Source: Thamnidium elegans (taxonomy: Eukaryota > Mucoromycota > Mucoromycetes > Mucorales > Mucoraceae). From it: a stretch of 64,000 bases of DNA. The stretch covers positions 930,001 to 994,000 of the forward strand of contig JAIXMG010000009.1 in the NCBI GenBank assembly GCA_025201345.1, written 5' to 3'. A program made the translations under genes and the position numbers. The notes below the pieces were generated by a model that did not search any database, was not told where the DNA came from, and was given only the letters and a program-made list of their open reading frames with translations. Positions 54,507 to 64,000 of the stretch are shown here, one piece after another (positions within the stretch are counted from its first letter, which is position 1; each line of letters opens with the position of its first letter).

Positions 54507-54885
54507 ATAATATAAATAACATTATATATGAATTTGATATTTTAAGGATTACAGATATGACTAATCAACAAGATGAATTTATTAGAAATTATTTTAATGA
54601 TAATAATGGTGGTAATTTAACAATAAATAATATGGATATAGAAGATAATAATTATACAGATGAAGATAGTTTTGAGGTTGAAAGAATTTTAAAGCATAGA
54701 AAATTTAAAAAAAGAATTAAATTTTATGTTAAATGGAAAGGATATGATGATACATATAATGAATGGATTTGGCAAGAAGATTTCAATGATACAGCATTTA
54801 TTGATGATTATATGCATAACATGGAAAATCAATAAACTGCGAAAAAAATAAAATTTAAAGCAATACAAAATGTTCTCCTTCTTAT
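54507..54885 (+). repeat. Right arm of the 377-bp inverted repeat
   Basis: Contains the chromodomain end of paralogue A and its 3' flank up to ...aaaatgttctcctt. Inverted partner at 48508-48884. Confidence 0.8.
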
Positions 54886-55979
54886 TATATTTTGGTTTTA
54901 ATGTTAATTTTGAATTGCTTTTATCAGAAAAATAGGTAAGGTGAACAATTGCTTATAATGAAATGTATAACTTTAGCAAAATATATTCTGAATTCAAAAA
55001 GTAAAAGTTTATCAAGATAATATAATACAAACGAGAATATGTTTCTTAGAATTAACAATGCTTACTAATCAATTTTTGATGTAAAAAATAAATAACTAAT
55101 CGTTTCTGTCGCATTTATAAATCGGACTCATTTGAAATGTGATGGTCATGTGATAATATAATTCTTAGAAACAAATATTATTTATTTTTTACATCAAAAA
55201 TTGATTAGTAAGCATTGTTAATTCTAAGAAACATATTCTCGTTTGTATTATATTATCTTGATAAACTTTTACTTTTTGAATTCAGAATATATTTTGCTAA
55301 AGTTATACATTTCATTATAAGCAATTGTTCACCTAACCATATCGTTAATATCTGCTAATACTTGTGTTCTTAAACCACTAGTTTTTAATTTATATGACCA
55401 CCTTTTTTGGGTAGAAATATCTGGCTTACTATAATCAATTGTACTATCATGCCCGTCTAATAGTAATGTAATATTTTTAAAATTATCAGGATTTTTAATC
55501 TTAGCTGAATAAACTCTAATTTTAATATTTGAGAACATGTTTTGTAAACATTGATCTACATATTTATTTAAGTTTGTATAATTTTCTATCCAAAAATTCT
55601 TATAAAATGCATAAAAACTTGAATAGGGTAAATTTCTTTTAATATTTTTACTAGTAATTCCAGATATTAAATGAAAGATTACATATAATCCCTTTTCTAC
55701 TTCAAAATATGGACTTGGATATTCCTTATTAGTATATAGTTTTGTTAAAAAAAAGAATACAGCTGTATATCCTAATTTATCTAATAATTCTTTTTTTATT
55801 TCTTTAATTTCTTTGATATGTTTCAACTCTGTACGATGTTTATAATTATTATGTATCTGCTTCCAGTTTTCATTTAAAAATCCCCATTCATTTAATATAA
55901 TTTTGTCAATTTCATTTTGTAATAGTTTTTTGTATAAATCTAGATCTTTTTTATCAAGTGTTGAATGGTATTCATCCAT
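54886..55979 (-). pseudogene. DDE transposase (chromodomain family), paralogue C, N-terminal part
   Basis: From ATG 55977-55979 (MDEYHSTLDKKDLDLYKKLL) the minus strand encodes KLGYTAVFFFLTKLYTNKEY, NLPYSSFYAFYKNFW and ITLLLDGHDSTIDYSK with the first catalytic Asp, up to QVLADINDMV, where a MITE with a TAA duplication (54940-55333) interrupts it. Beyond the MITE the frame continues TYFSDKSNSKLTLKPKYNK to 54886 and is then cut by the inverted repeat. It aligns with paralogue A over its whole length. The piece overlaps paralogue D in alignment, so C and D are probably different copies rather than two halves of one gene. Confidence 0.65.
54940..55333. mobile_element. Harbinger-type (Tourist-like) MITE, 394 bp
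   Basis: The ends ggtgaacaattgcttataat and ...attataagcaattgttcacc form long inverted repeats (roughly 54940-55079 and 55195-55333, about 140 bp each), flanked by TAA at 54937-54939 and 55334-55336. A 3-bp TAA/TTA duplication and GG-start termini are typical of PIF/Harbinger MITEs. No coding capacity. Confidence 0.8.
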
Positions 55980-56829
55980 CTTTTTATTTATAATATGTAA
56001 TTCAATTTTTACGATAATAACCAACTAAACGAAAAAAAAACCCTGAAATGAATCAAGGAACAAAAAACATTGTGAGGTTCGATCACTATTTTTTGATTTT
56101 TCTTAAACTTTGCATACATTTTTGCATACTAACAGTAGGGAACGTAATATCATCTGGCAAATGATACCTTTTTCTTATTTTATTGTTGACATGGCACATA
56201 TATGATACAGTCCTTTGGCTAAAGACTATAGCTATATACAACTCTATAATAATTAACGCAGCGCTATATTAATTATCATATAAAGGTTCTTTTTTTTGGT
56301 CTTTTTTTTGTTATCATATGTATAACTACACAATATTCTACCGATCTTCGTTCAATACATAATCATTTTTTTTTTTTAATCTTTATAATTATACTTCTAA
56401 AAATAAGCTTCAATATAAGTGGCCGTTATAAATCATTTATAGATGGTAAGGAATCAGTCAGCGGTGGTACACTTGCTTTACATAGAAACATGTTGAATAT
56501 TTCTACTATAACCTCCCTCCTTAATAACCCGACGTATGAATAAATTATATCTTATATATCATACTCATATAACATAGTACAAGTCAACAATAAAATAAAG
56601 ATTCTAAATTTATTGTGTCTTCCTTGATTTTTATTTTAAATAATAAAAAAATTCAATTTTGTTAAAAAAAATATGTAAGATCAATAAATAAAATTTAATT
56701 AGTAAAAATTGACAAGTTCAGTAATGGTTGAATAGTCCCCGTCACTTCAATAACTTGTTACACTAATACTTTACGATTACATTTATCTCGTCGATATATA
56801 GAATAGTAATAAGATCTAAGTAATATGTA
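55980..56829. other. Intergenic region, no gene seen
   Basis: AT-rich DNA upstream of paralogue C with T-runs at about 56288 and 56366. No coding signal or repeat partner recognised in this window. Confidence 0.4.
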
Positions 56830-57062
56830 GCTAATATTACATTTATGTATAGTTTTGAGTAAAACTATGTATGTTATATTACTGTCTATTTCTTGGATAC
56901 AACGCTTAGACAGTTTCAACAAGACATTAATGAATGAGCAATTTGGAATAATAAAAATACTCTTCAGAGAACCAATTACAATAGCAGCGATGCGTATTAC
57001 GTTTCTAATTGACTTCTTAACAAACGACGTACGATAGAGGCCTGTTGATTATAAATAATGTG
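56830..57062 (-). repeat. Dispersed repeat R1, copy 3 (inverted, partial)
   Basis: Inverted relative to copies 1 and 2. Shared blocks include ccaaattgctcattcattaa, gctgctattgtaattg and gtcacattatttataatcaa. Only the central about 230 bp is kept. On the plus strand a short frame (NEQFGIIKILFREPITIAAM) is partly preserved in the other copies, which might hint at a once-coding origin. Confidence 0.6.
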
Positions 57063-57556
57063 ACTATAAGCGAAAAAATTGAAATCAACCAAAAACTCTC
57101 AAAAATGATTCTGGTAGTATGTTACACGAAGGTTACACAAGAAAAATCGTCTTTTATAGTAATTTTTTAACCCTCTCAATTATTCCAGATCCAGCGGTGG
57201 CCATATATGACCTAAGATCCATCCCTTTTACCGGGATTGATTTTTACAATTAAAATAAGAAATAAACGTTATTAGACATTTAATCTTATTCACCTGTTTT
57301 TATTAATTTTTCTGTGTTAAATCAAAGTATTTCTCCACAATTGATATCAGGAACTTTCCATTATGATTTATATCCTTGTCTTTACTAGATATGTCAATGA
57401 TATGAATGTTACCCATGTTATAATTATCGATACCAAAATACTATAAATATAGGTTGAACTTTATTTAATCATCTTTGTCTTTTTCTTGAAATAAAACCCT
57501 ATACAAAGTTTTCACAATACTTGTATTTGTCTTCCCTTCTTTTACCTGATATTCTA
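57063..57556. other. Unassigned AT-rich region
   Basis: No gene or repeat seen. Borders the truncated 3' side of the Tc1 copy at 57557. Confidence 0.4.
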
Positions 57557-58270
57557 TTACCTTATTATCCCCGTTCTAAACACATGTTTTACTGTGAGTC
57601 TACAATATTTATTTTGAATGGTCTCACCTGACCGAATCCAGCACCATTGACGGCCGTCGGAGTTAAAACGGTTAATTTTAGTTTCATCTGTCCAAATTAC
57701 TCTTTTCCAATCGTCTATCGTCCAATCTTCATGAGCTTTACACCATTCCAATCTGTCTTTAATATTTTGTACTCGGAGCAAGGGTTTTGCTTGTTTTTCA
57801 ATAGCTCCTAAACCTTTTTCCCGGAGTGCCCTACGAACTGTTTCTGGATTACACGACACCCCAAAATCATTCTCAAGAGCGTTTGAAACGCGATCACGTG
57901 TTACTTTCTGTACGCAAAATGTTTTATTCCTATCAGACAAGATACAAGGTCTACCCCCTTTTGACTTTGGAACACCAAGATCATACTCTTTACCAATTGA
58001 GGCAACTGTTGACTTACCGATACTAAGCTTTTCTGCCACCTGACGAGTAGAGAGCCCTTTTGAGGAACGTTTTGAATTATTTTTAATAGAACATATTGAA
58101 CTTCTTTTCTAAAAATAAAACAATTTTTTATATTCAAATTTTCCGTTATATTTAAATAATATCCTATAATTAAAAATCTAAATAAGTTGTAAGTTTTAAC
58201 TTACCACGGGCTTTTTATTTAATTTTAAAAGAAAAAAATTATCGTAATTTGGGATTTCGTTCCATTCCGA
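57557..58270 (-). mobile_element. Truncated Tc1/mariner element with transposase N-terminal half
   Basis: The 5' terminal region lies at about 58236-58270 (cgtaatttgggatttcgttc). Minus-strand coding begins near 58110 after an acceptor (tttttag) with KRSSICSIKNNSKRSSKGLS, followed by STRQVAEKLSIGKSTVASIG (HTH), SKGGRPCILSDRNKT, RRALREKGLGAIEKQAKPLL and the first catalytic motif KRVIWTDETKINRFNSDG. The sequence leaves the family after CRLTVKH at about 57590, where GGGS-type residues are expected, so the second and third catalytic residues are missing. A one-end copy of the same family lies at 47135-47230. Confidence 0.75.
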
Positions 58271-58521
58271 AAAAGTTCATTATTATAATTTAAATATTAA
58301 CAGAAATATAAATCGTTTCTCTTTTGTAAAAGAGAGATAATAGATTCCTTCTTGTTTTGAGATGTTGGCTTCATAAGAGATTTCAGCTAATGTTTCAATT
58401 AAAAGTAATTTTTTTTTAAGCTAGAACACTTCAGTCCAAACAGGGTAAGCTTTTATTTACTTCAAGTTTCTATTGGAATTGTGGTATTGAATTTATTAAA
58501 AAAAAAGTAACTTTTAAAAAA

Positions 58522-59290
58522 ACTCACAAAACTGTCCGAATGAAGTTATGGTATTTAACCATAAAAACTAACGCAAGTTATCACTCCAAATATATCTGAG
58601 GTGGTTACACAACAACCTCAGTTAGGTATCACTTATGACCCTGGTTCTTAAACTCAAATTATTTCTACTATAAAAAGGATATTTTACGAGGCAACCTTTT
58701 GTTCCCTCTCTTGTTTTTTAGAAGTCATTTTTTAATTAATAAAGATCCAAAAGAAGTTTCATCTTATTTACTGCTGTCTCTTTTTATTTCATAATTTGAT
58801 ACTAAATATCTCAGAAGTGGCGTTTTTTGAAGGCTAAAATATCAGCCAATATTCGGTATTTTGTACGACATAAGATTTGGAAAATCAGCGCCGCAATTTA
58901 CGCATTCGAATGATATATAATGAATAATGTTTCTGTTTTATATATAATTATTGATATTACAACAACTATAAATACATTATTATGTAACACCAATATAGTT
59001 CTTATCAACAAAATTAATCCATGGAAACAAATATATATTACGTGAAAAAAAATATGTTTTTAATTGGCAATTATATTTCCATGGTATAAACATATTAACA
59101 ATAAATTGTAATTATGTTCAAAGAATCAATAATATTCTTAAGCCTAAACGATTATTTTTAAAAAAACATTTTATATTTTATGGGTATTAAAACATTGTTC
59201 AATATGTATTAGTAGAAAATGTATATCTCCTATGATGTAATGATATAATGTCAAAATCATAAAACATTCGGACAGTTTTGTGAGTCACTG
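58522..59290. mobile_element. Tc1-like non-autonomous element
   Basis: The inner part of the left repeat is actcacaaaactgtccgaat at 58522; the right end is ...attcggacagttttgtgagt followed by cactg at 59290 and TA. The left outer five bases (cagtg) are missing or eroded. The interior has no transposase. Confidence 0.6.
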
Positions 59291-59843
59291 TATATGGTAT
59301 CAATGTTCTATTATGTCCTCTTTTTTCCCATATATAATTATTGTATTATGGTCAATTTGGTACCATATACGTTATAGGAACTAATATTGTATTATGGTCT
59401 CATTGTTACTCTCATCATTTATAATCATTCTTACGGCAAACCAAATAATTATCTCTTTATTTTGTATCAAATTATACATTTACGAAAAAAAAAAAAAAAA
59501 AAGGTACAGAAACGTTTGTCAATGTAGAGTCAACTATATTAAGTAACAGTTTTAGAAAGAGACAATACAAATATGTAAATATATACCTTTATGTTTGGGA
59601 AAATTTTGAAGTCCCTTTATCCCACCAAAGAAAAAAAAACAACCAAAGTTGACTATCTAAAAAGAATAATTTAGGCTAAATGAATGTAATTTAAACATTG
59701 TAAAACTTTAGCTCTGTACCTTTTTATACACAGTAATATAAATCGCGATTAATGTATCCTTAAAAAAAACGAAACCCGTTAAGCCATTTAACAATTACAT
59801 AGAACCCCATCAAGAACTAAAGCTAAATATATAAAACGACGTT
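59291..59843. other. Unassigned region with short diverged direct repeats
   Basis: Contains attattgtattatggtc-like repeats (about 59338 and 59388) and an A-run at about 59485. No gene seen. Confidence 0.4.
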
Positions 59844-60354
59844 AAGACTAGAAAAGTAAAAATAAATTATGACATACCTTTTTTTTTATTCAGCCTAGCT
59901 TGGTTAACGCCCTACATAGATAAGATGAAAATAAAAGAAGGAAGTTGTCAAGTCATTTAGTCATTCCGGTAATCTTTACTATGAAGAATAACAGCTAAGT
60001 TAACAGAAAGTAAAAAAGAAAGAAAAAAGAATATAAAAAAAAAACTGTAACGATGTTATACCTTTCTGAAATGAGCGTTGTTTCTTAAAATATAAATTGA
60101 AAGAGGCAATGTAGTTGCACTATGGCGGAACTTATGGTAACAGTGCACAATATGGAAACAAAATTGCCATAATATTAGTTATTCTGTAATCTGATTCGCT
60201 GCATATAAAAATTATGGTAACATAGGTACCATAAGTTGGATGTATATGCATATAAGTCTCAGGTCAATTTTAAACACCGAATATTTTACTTTTTGTACAA
60301 AATTGATTTTCCTTTTAAATATAAAATATAGTTTAGAATAATACATTATATAAT

Positions 60355-61228
60355 ATGTTTATAGAGTCATATCAAAATTTGAAGCATATATTTGACAATG
60401 AAGATAACGCATTAAATTACTTAATAGAAAATAAGTATGTGAATAAGTTTGATAAGTGCAGCATATGTAACTATGATATGAAATTAAATTTTAAGAAAAA
60501 GTTATACGTATGTAAATATTATAAATGCAGAAAAGCATTATCACCATTAAAAGGAACAATATTTAATAAGTTAAGATTACCATTAAATATTCAATTACAT
60601 ATACTATATTTATTTTTAGGTAAAGCTCCTTCGTCTTTTATAAGTTCAAGTTTACAAATTGATAAAAATACAGTAAGTAGATATAGTAAATTATTTAGAA
60701 AGTACATAAAAGATAAGCAACTTATTAAGCCAAGAAATAAAATAGGAGGAAGAAATGAAATTGTTGAAATCGATGAAACTAAAATAGCGAAAATATAATA
60801 AAGGACATAGTGTAGAAGGTGCATGGGTTATTGGAGGTATACAAAGAAGTAGATTAAAGAATAAAGTTAAAAATGAAAATAAAAAAATATTTTTAGAACC
60901 TATTGAAGAAAGAAATATAGAAAATATTAATGAAATAATAGAAAAATACATTAAGAAAGGTACTACAATATATACAGATTGTTGGAAAGGGTATAATAAT
61001 TTAAGTAAAATAGGATATAAACATAAAACAGTTAATCATAAAAAACATTTTAAAGATCCGGTTACAGGAGTCCATACAAATACAATAGAAGGAACATGGA
61101 ATGGACTAAAGCAAAGTATTATACCAAGAAATAGAAATAAAAAGGACATAGTCTTATATTTAAGGGAATATCAATGGAGAAAAAAGAATAGAGAATATAA
61201 TATTTGGAAAAACTTTTTAAAAGATTAA
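60355..61228 (+). pseudogene. IS1595/ISXO2-like transposase, one frameshift
   Basis: Starts at ATG 60355 (MFIESYQNLKHIFDNEDNAL). A zinc ribbon is present: CSICNYDMKLNFKKKLYVCK and YKCRKALSPLKGTIF, a layout normal for IS1595 family enzymes. HTH-like SSLQIDKNTVSRYSKLFRKY and the first catalytic motif EIVEIDETKIAK follow. A frameshift at about 60795 then separates YNKGHSVEGAWVIGGI, TTIYTDCWKGYNNL (second Asp) and GVHTNTIEGTWNGLKQSI (HxNxIEG with Glu), ending KNFLKD with TAA at 61226-61228. With one nucleotide changed it would be a 290-aa protein close in size to bacterial ISXO2-type transposases. Confidence 0.82.
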
Positions 61229-61260
61229 AAATTGAATTTACGTATAATAAAAAAAAATAA

Positions 61261-62184
61261 ATGAATAAAGATAATTTATATTTTAATATTAAAAAATCAA
61301 AATATTTATATTTGATACTAAAAATAAAAAAATTAGAATTAAGAGTTAATACATTAAAAAAAGAAAATTTATTCTATAAAAATTTAAATAAAAATAATGA
61401 AACCATAGAGAATAAGTGCTCCCGAGAAATATATTATGAAACAAAAGAAAACAAAGATGAAGAATATAATCATATTAGCAAGAACACAAATATAGAAAAT
61501 ACATTAGATTTTAATATTGACGATAATAATAATAATAATATATGCGAAGATTGTGGATTTGAAATTAATGAAAATGGATGTATTTGTCCTGATATATGTA
61601 AAAATAAAGATTGTGAAAATTATGACGAAGATGAGTATAATAAAATATGTAATATATGTAAAAATAAATTAGATAATAGCAACACTTTGGATGATGAATT
61701 AGATGAATTATATGAGGAGTCAAATACATTAAGTGATGTTGAAATGGGAGAAGAATTATGTAATGAAAATTATCCCAAAACTTATACAAATAAAAAAAGA
61801 AAAAAGTATAATAAATTAAATGAAGACGACGAAAATTTAAAAGTTATAAATAAACTAAGTAAACTAAATTTAAATATAAATAAGAATAAACAAGATAGTG
61901 TATTTGACAAAATAAAACTAAATAATAGAAATACATTAAAATTATTTAATGATATATATATAAAATACAGTAATAGCCAAATTGATGACAATTATATTAA
62001 TGATATTTATGAAATTTATGATAAAAATAAATCAAGGTTCATGAAAAATTTAGAAATTAGTTCTAAAATATATAATAATAAAAAAGTATCTAATAGTAAT
62101 TTTGTTTTTCCTTTATACACATTTAATAGCATAAAGAAAACATCGATTGATAACTTTATAACTTTGATAGAAAAGTTGGTTTAA
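61261..62184 (+). CDS. Accessory ORF of the IS1595-type element, Cys-rich, 307 aa
   Basis: Begins at ATG 61261 (MNKDNLYFNIKKSKYLYLIL), 32 bases after the transposase stop, and stays open to TAA 62182-62184. An N-terminal helical coiled-coil-like part (LILKIKKLELRVNTLKKENL) is followed by an Asn/Asp-rich linker and a cysteine cluster at about residues 95-140 (CEDCGFEINENGCICPDICK, CENYDEDEYNKICNICKNKL) with four CxxC-like pairs, a probable zinc-binding domain. An acidic stretch, a basic KKRKKYNKL segment resembling a nuclear localisation signal and a helical C-terminus complete it. No family recognised. Because it lies inside the terminal repeats it is probably an accessory transposition protein; this is inferred. 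Confidence 0.65.
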   Translation: MNKDNLYFNIKKSKYLYLILKIKKLELRVNTLKKENLFYKNLNKNNETIENKCSREIYYETKENKDEEYNHISKNTNIENTLDFNIDDNNNNNICEDCGFEINENGCICPDICKNKDCENYDEDEYNKICNICKNKLDNSNTLDDELDELYEESNTLSDVEMGEELCNENYPKTYTNKKRKKYNKLNEDDENLKVINKLSKLNLNINKNKQDSVFDKIKLNNRNTLKLFNDIYIKYSNSQIDDNYINDIYEIYDKNKSRFMKNLEISSKIYNNKKVSNSNFVFPLYTFNSIKKTSIDNFITLIEKLV

Positions 62185-62444
62185 AAAATATATGAGACCT
62201 TTATACATAGTGACCCCATAAGTTCCGCCATAGTGTTGAATGAGCATCTTAAAATAAACTCTTCGCAGTTAACCGAACATAGAGGCAAATATTATTAGTG
62301 TTGAAATTGTAAAATCTGTTTATTGAAAGTGAAAAAAAAGAAAGAGAAAAAAAAAGAGAGAAAAAAAAAGACTATTTTCCGTAGTTATTACTCTAAAAAC
62401 ATAGCCTAACAAAGGAGTTGGCCAATCGAAAGCTCATCTGGTTA

Positions 62445-62640
62445 TTAGGCTCTTCTTCTAGCACGTTTTGTTACTGGAGCAGACTCTACAGAGAACTCTT
62501 CAGTGTCAGCGAGAAAAGAAGAACTAAGGTAAAATAAAATAAAAGTAACATAAATTAGAATAAAAAAGTGTATAAACAATGAAATTAACTTACAACACGT
62601 CCTCATTTATAGGACTCCCTACTTCGTTCTCGGAAGACAT
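62445..62640 (-). CDS. Small conserved two-exon ORF (41 aa), copy 2
   Basis: Exons 62594-62640 and 62445-62523. Same start (MSSENEVGSPINEDV), intron position and length as copy 1, ending KRARRRA. The differences from copy 1 do not break the frame or the splice sites. See copy 1 at 37466-37661 for interpretation. Confidence 0.4.
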
Positions 62641-63180
62641 AGCGGAATCCTCATTTTCCAGCTCCAAAATCTATTTTTTTTTTTTAAAAAAAAATGCTTA
62701 TGTTGAGAAACGTTTATGTTTCGGATGTTAATAAATATAAAAATAAAATTGAAAATAAAATGTAATTTTTATTTTATTTTTTATTTGTGTATTTATGGTT
62801 TTTGATGATATGTAATTAAAATAAATAAAAATAGCGAAGCTAGTTTTTATAATTATTCTAATACACATTGAAATAAAAAAAAAACATTTGTTTCTCAGTA
62901 AAAAAAAAAAATCAGCCAATAAAAAAAAAAAAAAAAAAAAAAATTGTATAAATCAAAAAAGATATAGCAGCATTTATTACATATATGGTGTTGGATACCA
63001 TATTTTCTTTTTAAAAAAAAACATTTCAATTATAATAATAATAAAAAATTAAAAAGAATACAAAAAAATAAATATATATGTATCTAAAGCCTTCCTTAAA
63101 AGGTTTTCGAGATTCTTTTGACTAGCTTTTGCTTATGAGATGAGTATTTCTCATTCAAAAAACTTGTTACCATTGTTACT

Positions 63181-63830
63181 GTGATATTTAACGATAAAAT
63201 ATCAAAAAATAAGGGTACCCCACAAGATATGGGAGTAGCCCAACTGTGAGAGGTACAGATATGCTGGTGGTACAAATTTAGTATGGTTAGATAGCCGCTA
63301 TTTTTCCGCTTTTAATAAAAGATGTTTTATGACTTGCAAATAAATTTTGCATGACGTATGAATATCCGCGCTGCGCCAATATTCGTAGCGCCGCCAAAAA
63401 TGGTCGAAGATAAAAGATTAAACTACTGTTGAAAGCGGAAAAATAGCGACTACAACTTCAATTAATAACGTTTTTTATTTTATATACTAAAAAGGAAATA
63501 ATTTTTACGATTCTTCATACTTAATTAAATAAAAATTAAAAAAATATGTAAGTTTTGTAATAGTATTTATAGTGATTTAAATGTAATTGATTCAACTCTC
63601 AGTGGTTAATCAATTAAGTAAGTAGTTATGTCAGATAGAAGATCCTGTTTTATTAGTTATAGAGTGGGGGTATTTATAGTTAAGCGATATAATAGTATTA
63701 GTAATAAGGAATAAATATATATATAATGTGTAGTGTGATAATCATAAGTATTTATAATAAGTGCATCCGTTTAATATTCGGTAAAGGTTTTAGTAATGAT
63801 ATGCGATATTGAAGAGGTGATCATTATTCA
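63181..63830. other. Region beyond the duplicated segment
   Basis: Mostly AT-rich without genes; includes the small MITE at 63294-63450. From about 63600 to 63830 nothing is recognised; the minus-strand gene at the window edge ends at 63831. Confidence 0.4.
63294..63450. mobile_element. 157-bp MITE with TA duplication
   Basis: Ends gccgctatttttccgctttt and ...aaagcggaaaaatagcgac are inverted repeats of about 20 bp, flanked by TA (63292-63293 and 63451-63452), consistent with a Tc1/mariner-type MITE. GC-richer interior (atccgcgctgcgccaatatt). Confidence 0.7.
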
Positions 63831-64000
63831 TTATTGCTTAGCCTTTTTCCTTCTTACGTAATTCCTAACGGATGGCACAAACTTCCTTTTCTGGATCTTA
63901 GTCTTCTTGAGTCTGAGCTCGATATCAACTGGGATGTCCATAGGGTCTTCGGCTGTAGTCGTACCAGCCGAATTGTTTCGGACCGAACTGTTGAGTTCCG
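63831..64000 (-). CDS. C-terminal end of an unidentified gene, cut by the window edge
   Basis: The minus-strand frame is open from the window edge for 55 codons (ELNSSVRNNSAGTTTAEDPM, IPVDIELRLKKTKIQKRKFV, PSVRNYVRRKKAKQ) to TAA at 63831-63833. The tail is strongly basic, and base composition is richer in G+C than the surrounding DNA, as in real genes or the Merlin transposase. Family unknown; it could be a host gene or a retroelement gag-like tail. Confidence 0.45.
   Translation of the reverse strand, partial: ELNSSVRNNSAGTTTAEDPMDIPVDIELRLKKTKIQKRKFVPSVRNYVRRKKAKQ

Larger units (their letters stand above)
48914..54835 (+). pseudogene. DDE transposase with chromodomain, paralogue A, split by a Merlin element
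   Basis: N-terminal exon-like part 48914-49360 (149 codons; MDVIINNELTKINIKYWQFL, KLGYTAVFFFLINIF, LRIINAKKINP) and C-terminal part 53848-54835 match a single protein of about 475 aa interrupted at AAATCCAA by the element 49362-53847. The C-terminal part shows ITLFLDGHDSRIDYK (first Asp), CIAFDGGYYYYIEKFI (second Asp), FRSKIESCFGYLGNKFKKF (Glu) and a chromodomain (FYVKWKGYDDTYNEWIWQED). The order and spacing suit a DDE_Tnp_4-type enzyme; the chromodomain could steer integration to heterochromatin, as in chromoviruses (inference). Apart from the insertion the frame is open, so inactivation looks recent. Confidence 0.75.
60118..62235 (+). mobile_element. IS1595-type element with CACTATGG ends and two ORFs
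   Basis: Termini CACTATGGCGGAACTTATGG and the exact inverted ...ccataagttccgccatagtg flank two plus-strand genes, a transposase (60355-61228) and a 307-aa Cys-rich protein (61261-62184). The 3-bp sequence TTG is present on both sides (60115-60117 and 62236-62238); comparison with the empty site at about 37222-37231 shows that the element was inserted there. The very AT-rich coding style differs from the Merlin element at 49362. Confidence 0.85.
59844..63180 (+). repeat. Duplicated segment, copy 2, split by an IS1595-type element
   Basis: Matches 36959-38179 nearly base for base (starts gactagaaaagtaaaaataa; ends aacttgttaccattgttac). It is interrupted after gtagttg (60117) by the 2.1-kb element 60118-62235. 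Small differences include an added A-run (about 62920-62942) and substitutions in the small ORF. Confidence 0.8.

Noticed and set aside
48914..56024. Paralogues C and D as two halves of one gene interrupted by paralogue A
   Set aside because: Their ends overlap when aligned to paralogue A (both include the segment before FLDMK/FLNMK), and no target duplication supports a single interrupted gene.
56855..57037. 60-codon plus-strand frame
   Set aside because: Falls in the inverted R1 copy; the corresponding frame has stops in the other copies, so treated as repeat rather than gene.
61565..61991. Minus-strand frames within the accessory ORF
   Set aside because: AT-rich shadows of the plus-strand 307-aa frame with no coding character.

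Overview
The window looks like a piece of an AT-rich early-diverging fungal genome, most likely Mucoromycota (Mucorales-like). The reasons are many short GT-AG introns (about 40-90 nt, often with T-runs before the acceptor), long poly-T/poly-A tracts in intergenic and intronic DNA, compact housekeeping genes, and a dense mixture of DNA transposons. The taxonomic call is inferred from style and gene content, not from a marker gene.

Left part (1-26.1 kb) is a gene island. It holds the 3' exon of an unknown coiled-coil gene (1.2-1.5 kb), a decayed RRM-like ORF (2.1-2.5 kb), a CsbD-family stress protein (3.0 kb), a five-exon MFS monocarboxylate-type transporter (4.1-5.8 kb) and a six-exon SAM-dependent methyltransferase with a 16-nt micro-exon (6.9-8.3 kb). 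These are followed by a 1069-aa DEDDy 3'-5' exonuclease-domain protein (8.8-12.1 kb), a decayed multi-C2H2 zinc-finger gene (12.3-14.6 kb), a coiled-coil plus SANT/Myb protein (14.7-16.3 kb), the NC2-alpha/DRAP1 histone-fold transcription factor (16.8-17.4 kb) and, after a transposon patch, the TFIIH p62/Tfb1 subunit in ten exons (23.7-26.1 kb). NC2-alpha, TFIIH p62 and the SANT protein are all transcription-related; nothing suggests an operon or cluster.

Right part (about 18.7-22.6 kb and 26.9-63.5 kb) is a nest of transposons. Present are two piggyBac-like elements, one MULE whose transposase reading frame runs into an OTU cysteine-protease domain, at least five Tc1/mariner copies or fragments, a 6.7-kb CACTA element plus an inverted 1.4-kb internally deleted derivative, and three paralogous DDE transposases carrying a C-terminal chromodomain. 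One of these is split by a complete Merlin/IS1595-type element with an 8-bp target duplication; another is hit by a Harbinger-type MITE with a TAA duplication. A second, divergent IS1595-type element with CACTATGG ends carries its own cysteine-rich second ORF and sits in one copy of a duplicated segment. Several fold-back MITEs and a dispersed multi-copy repeat fill the rest. Most transposase genes are broken by stops or frameshifts; the Merlin transposase (51.2-52.9 kb) is open throughout.

The right edge enters another coding region (minus strand, 63.8-64.0 kb). All exon structures were derived by hand from splice consensus and reading-frame continuity; family names are recognised from motifs and were not searched.
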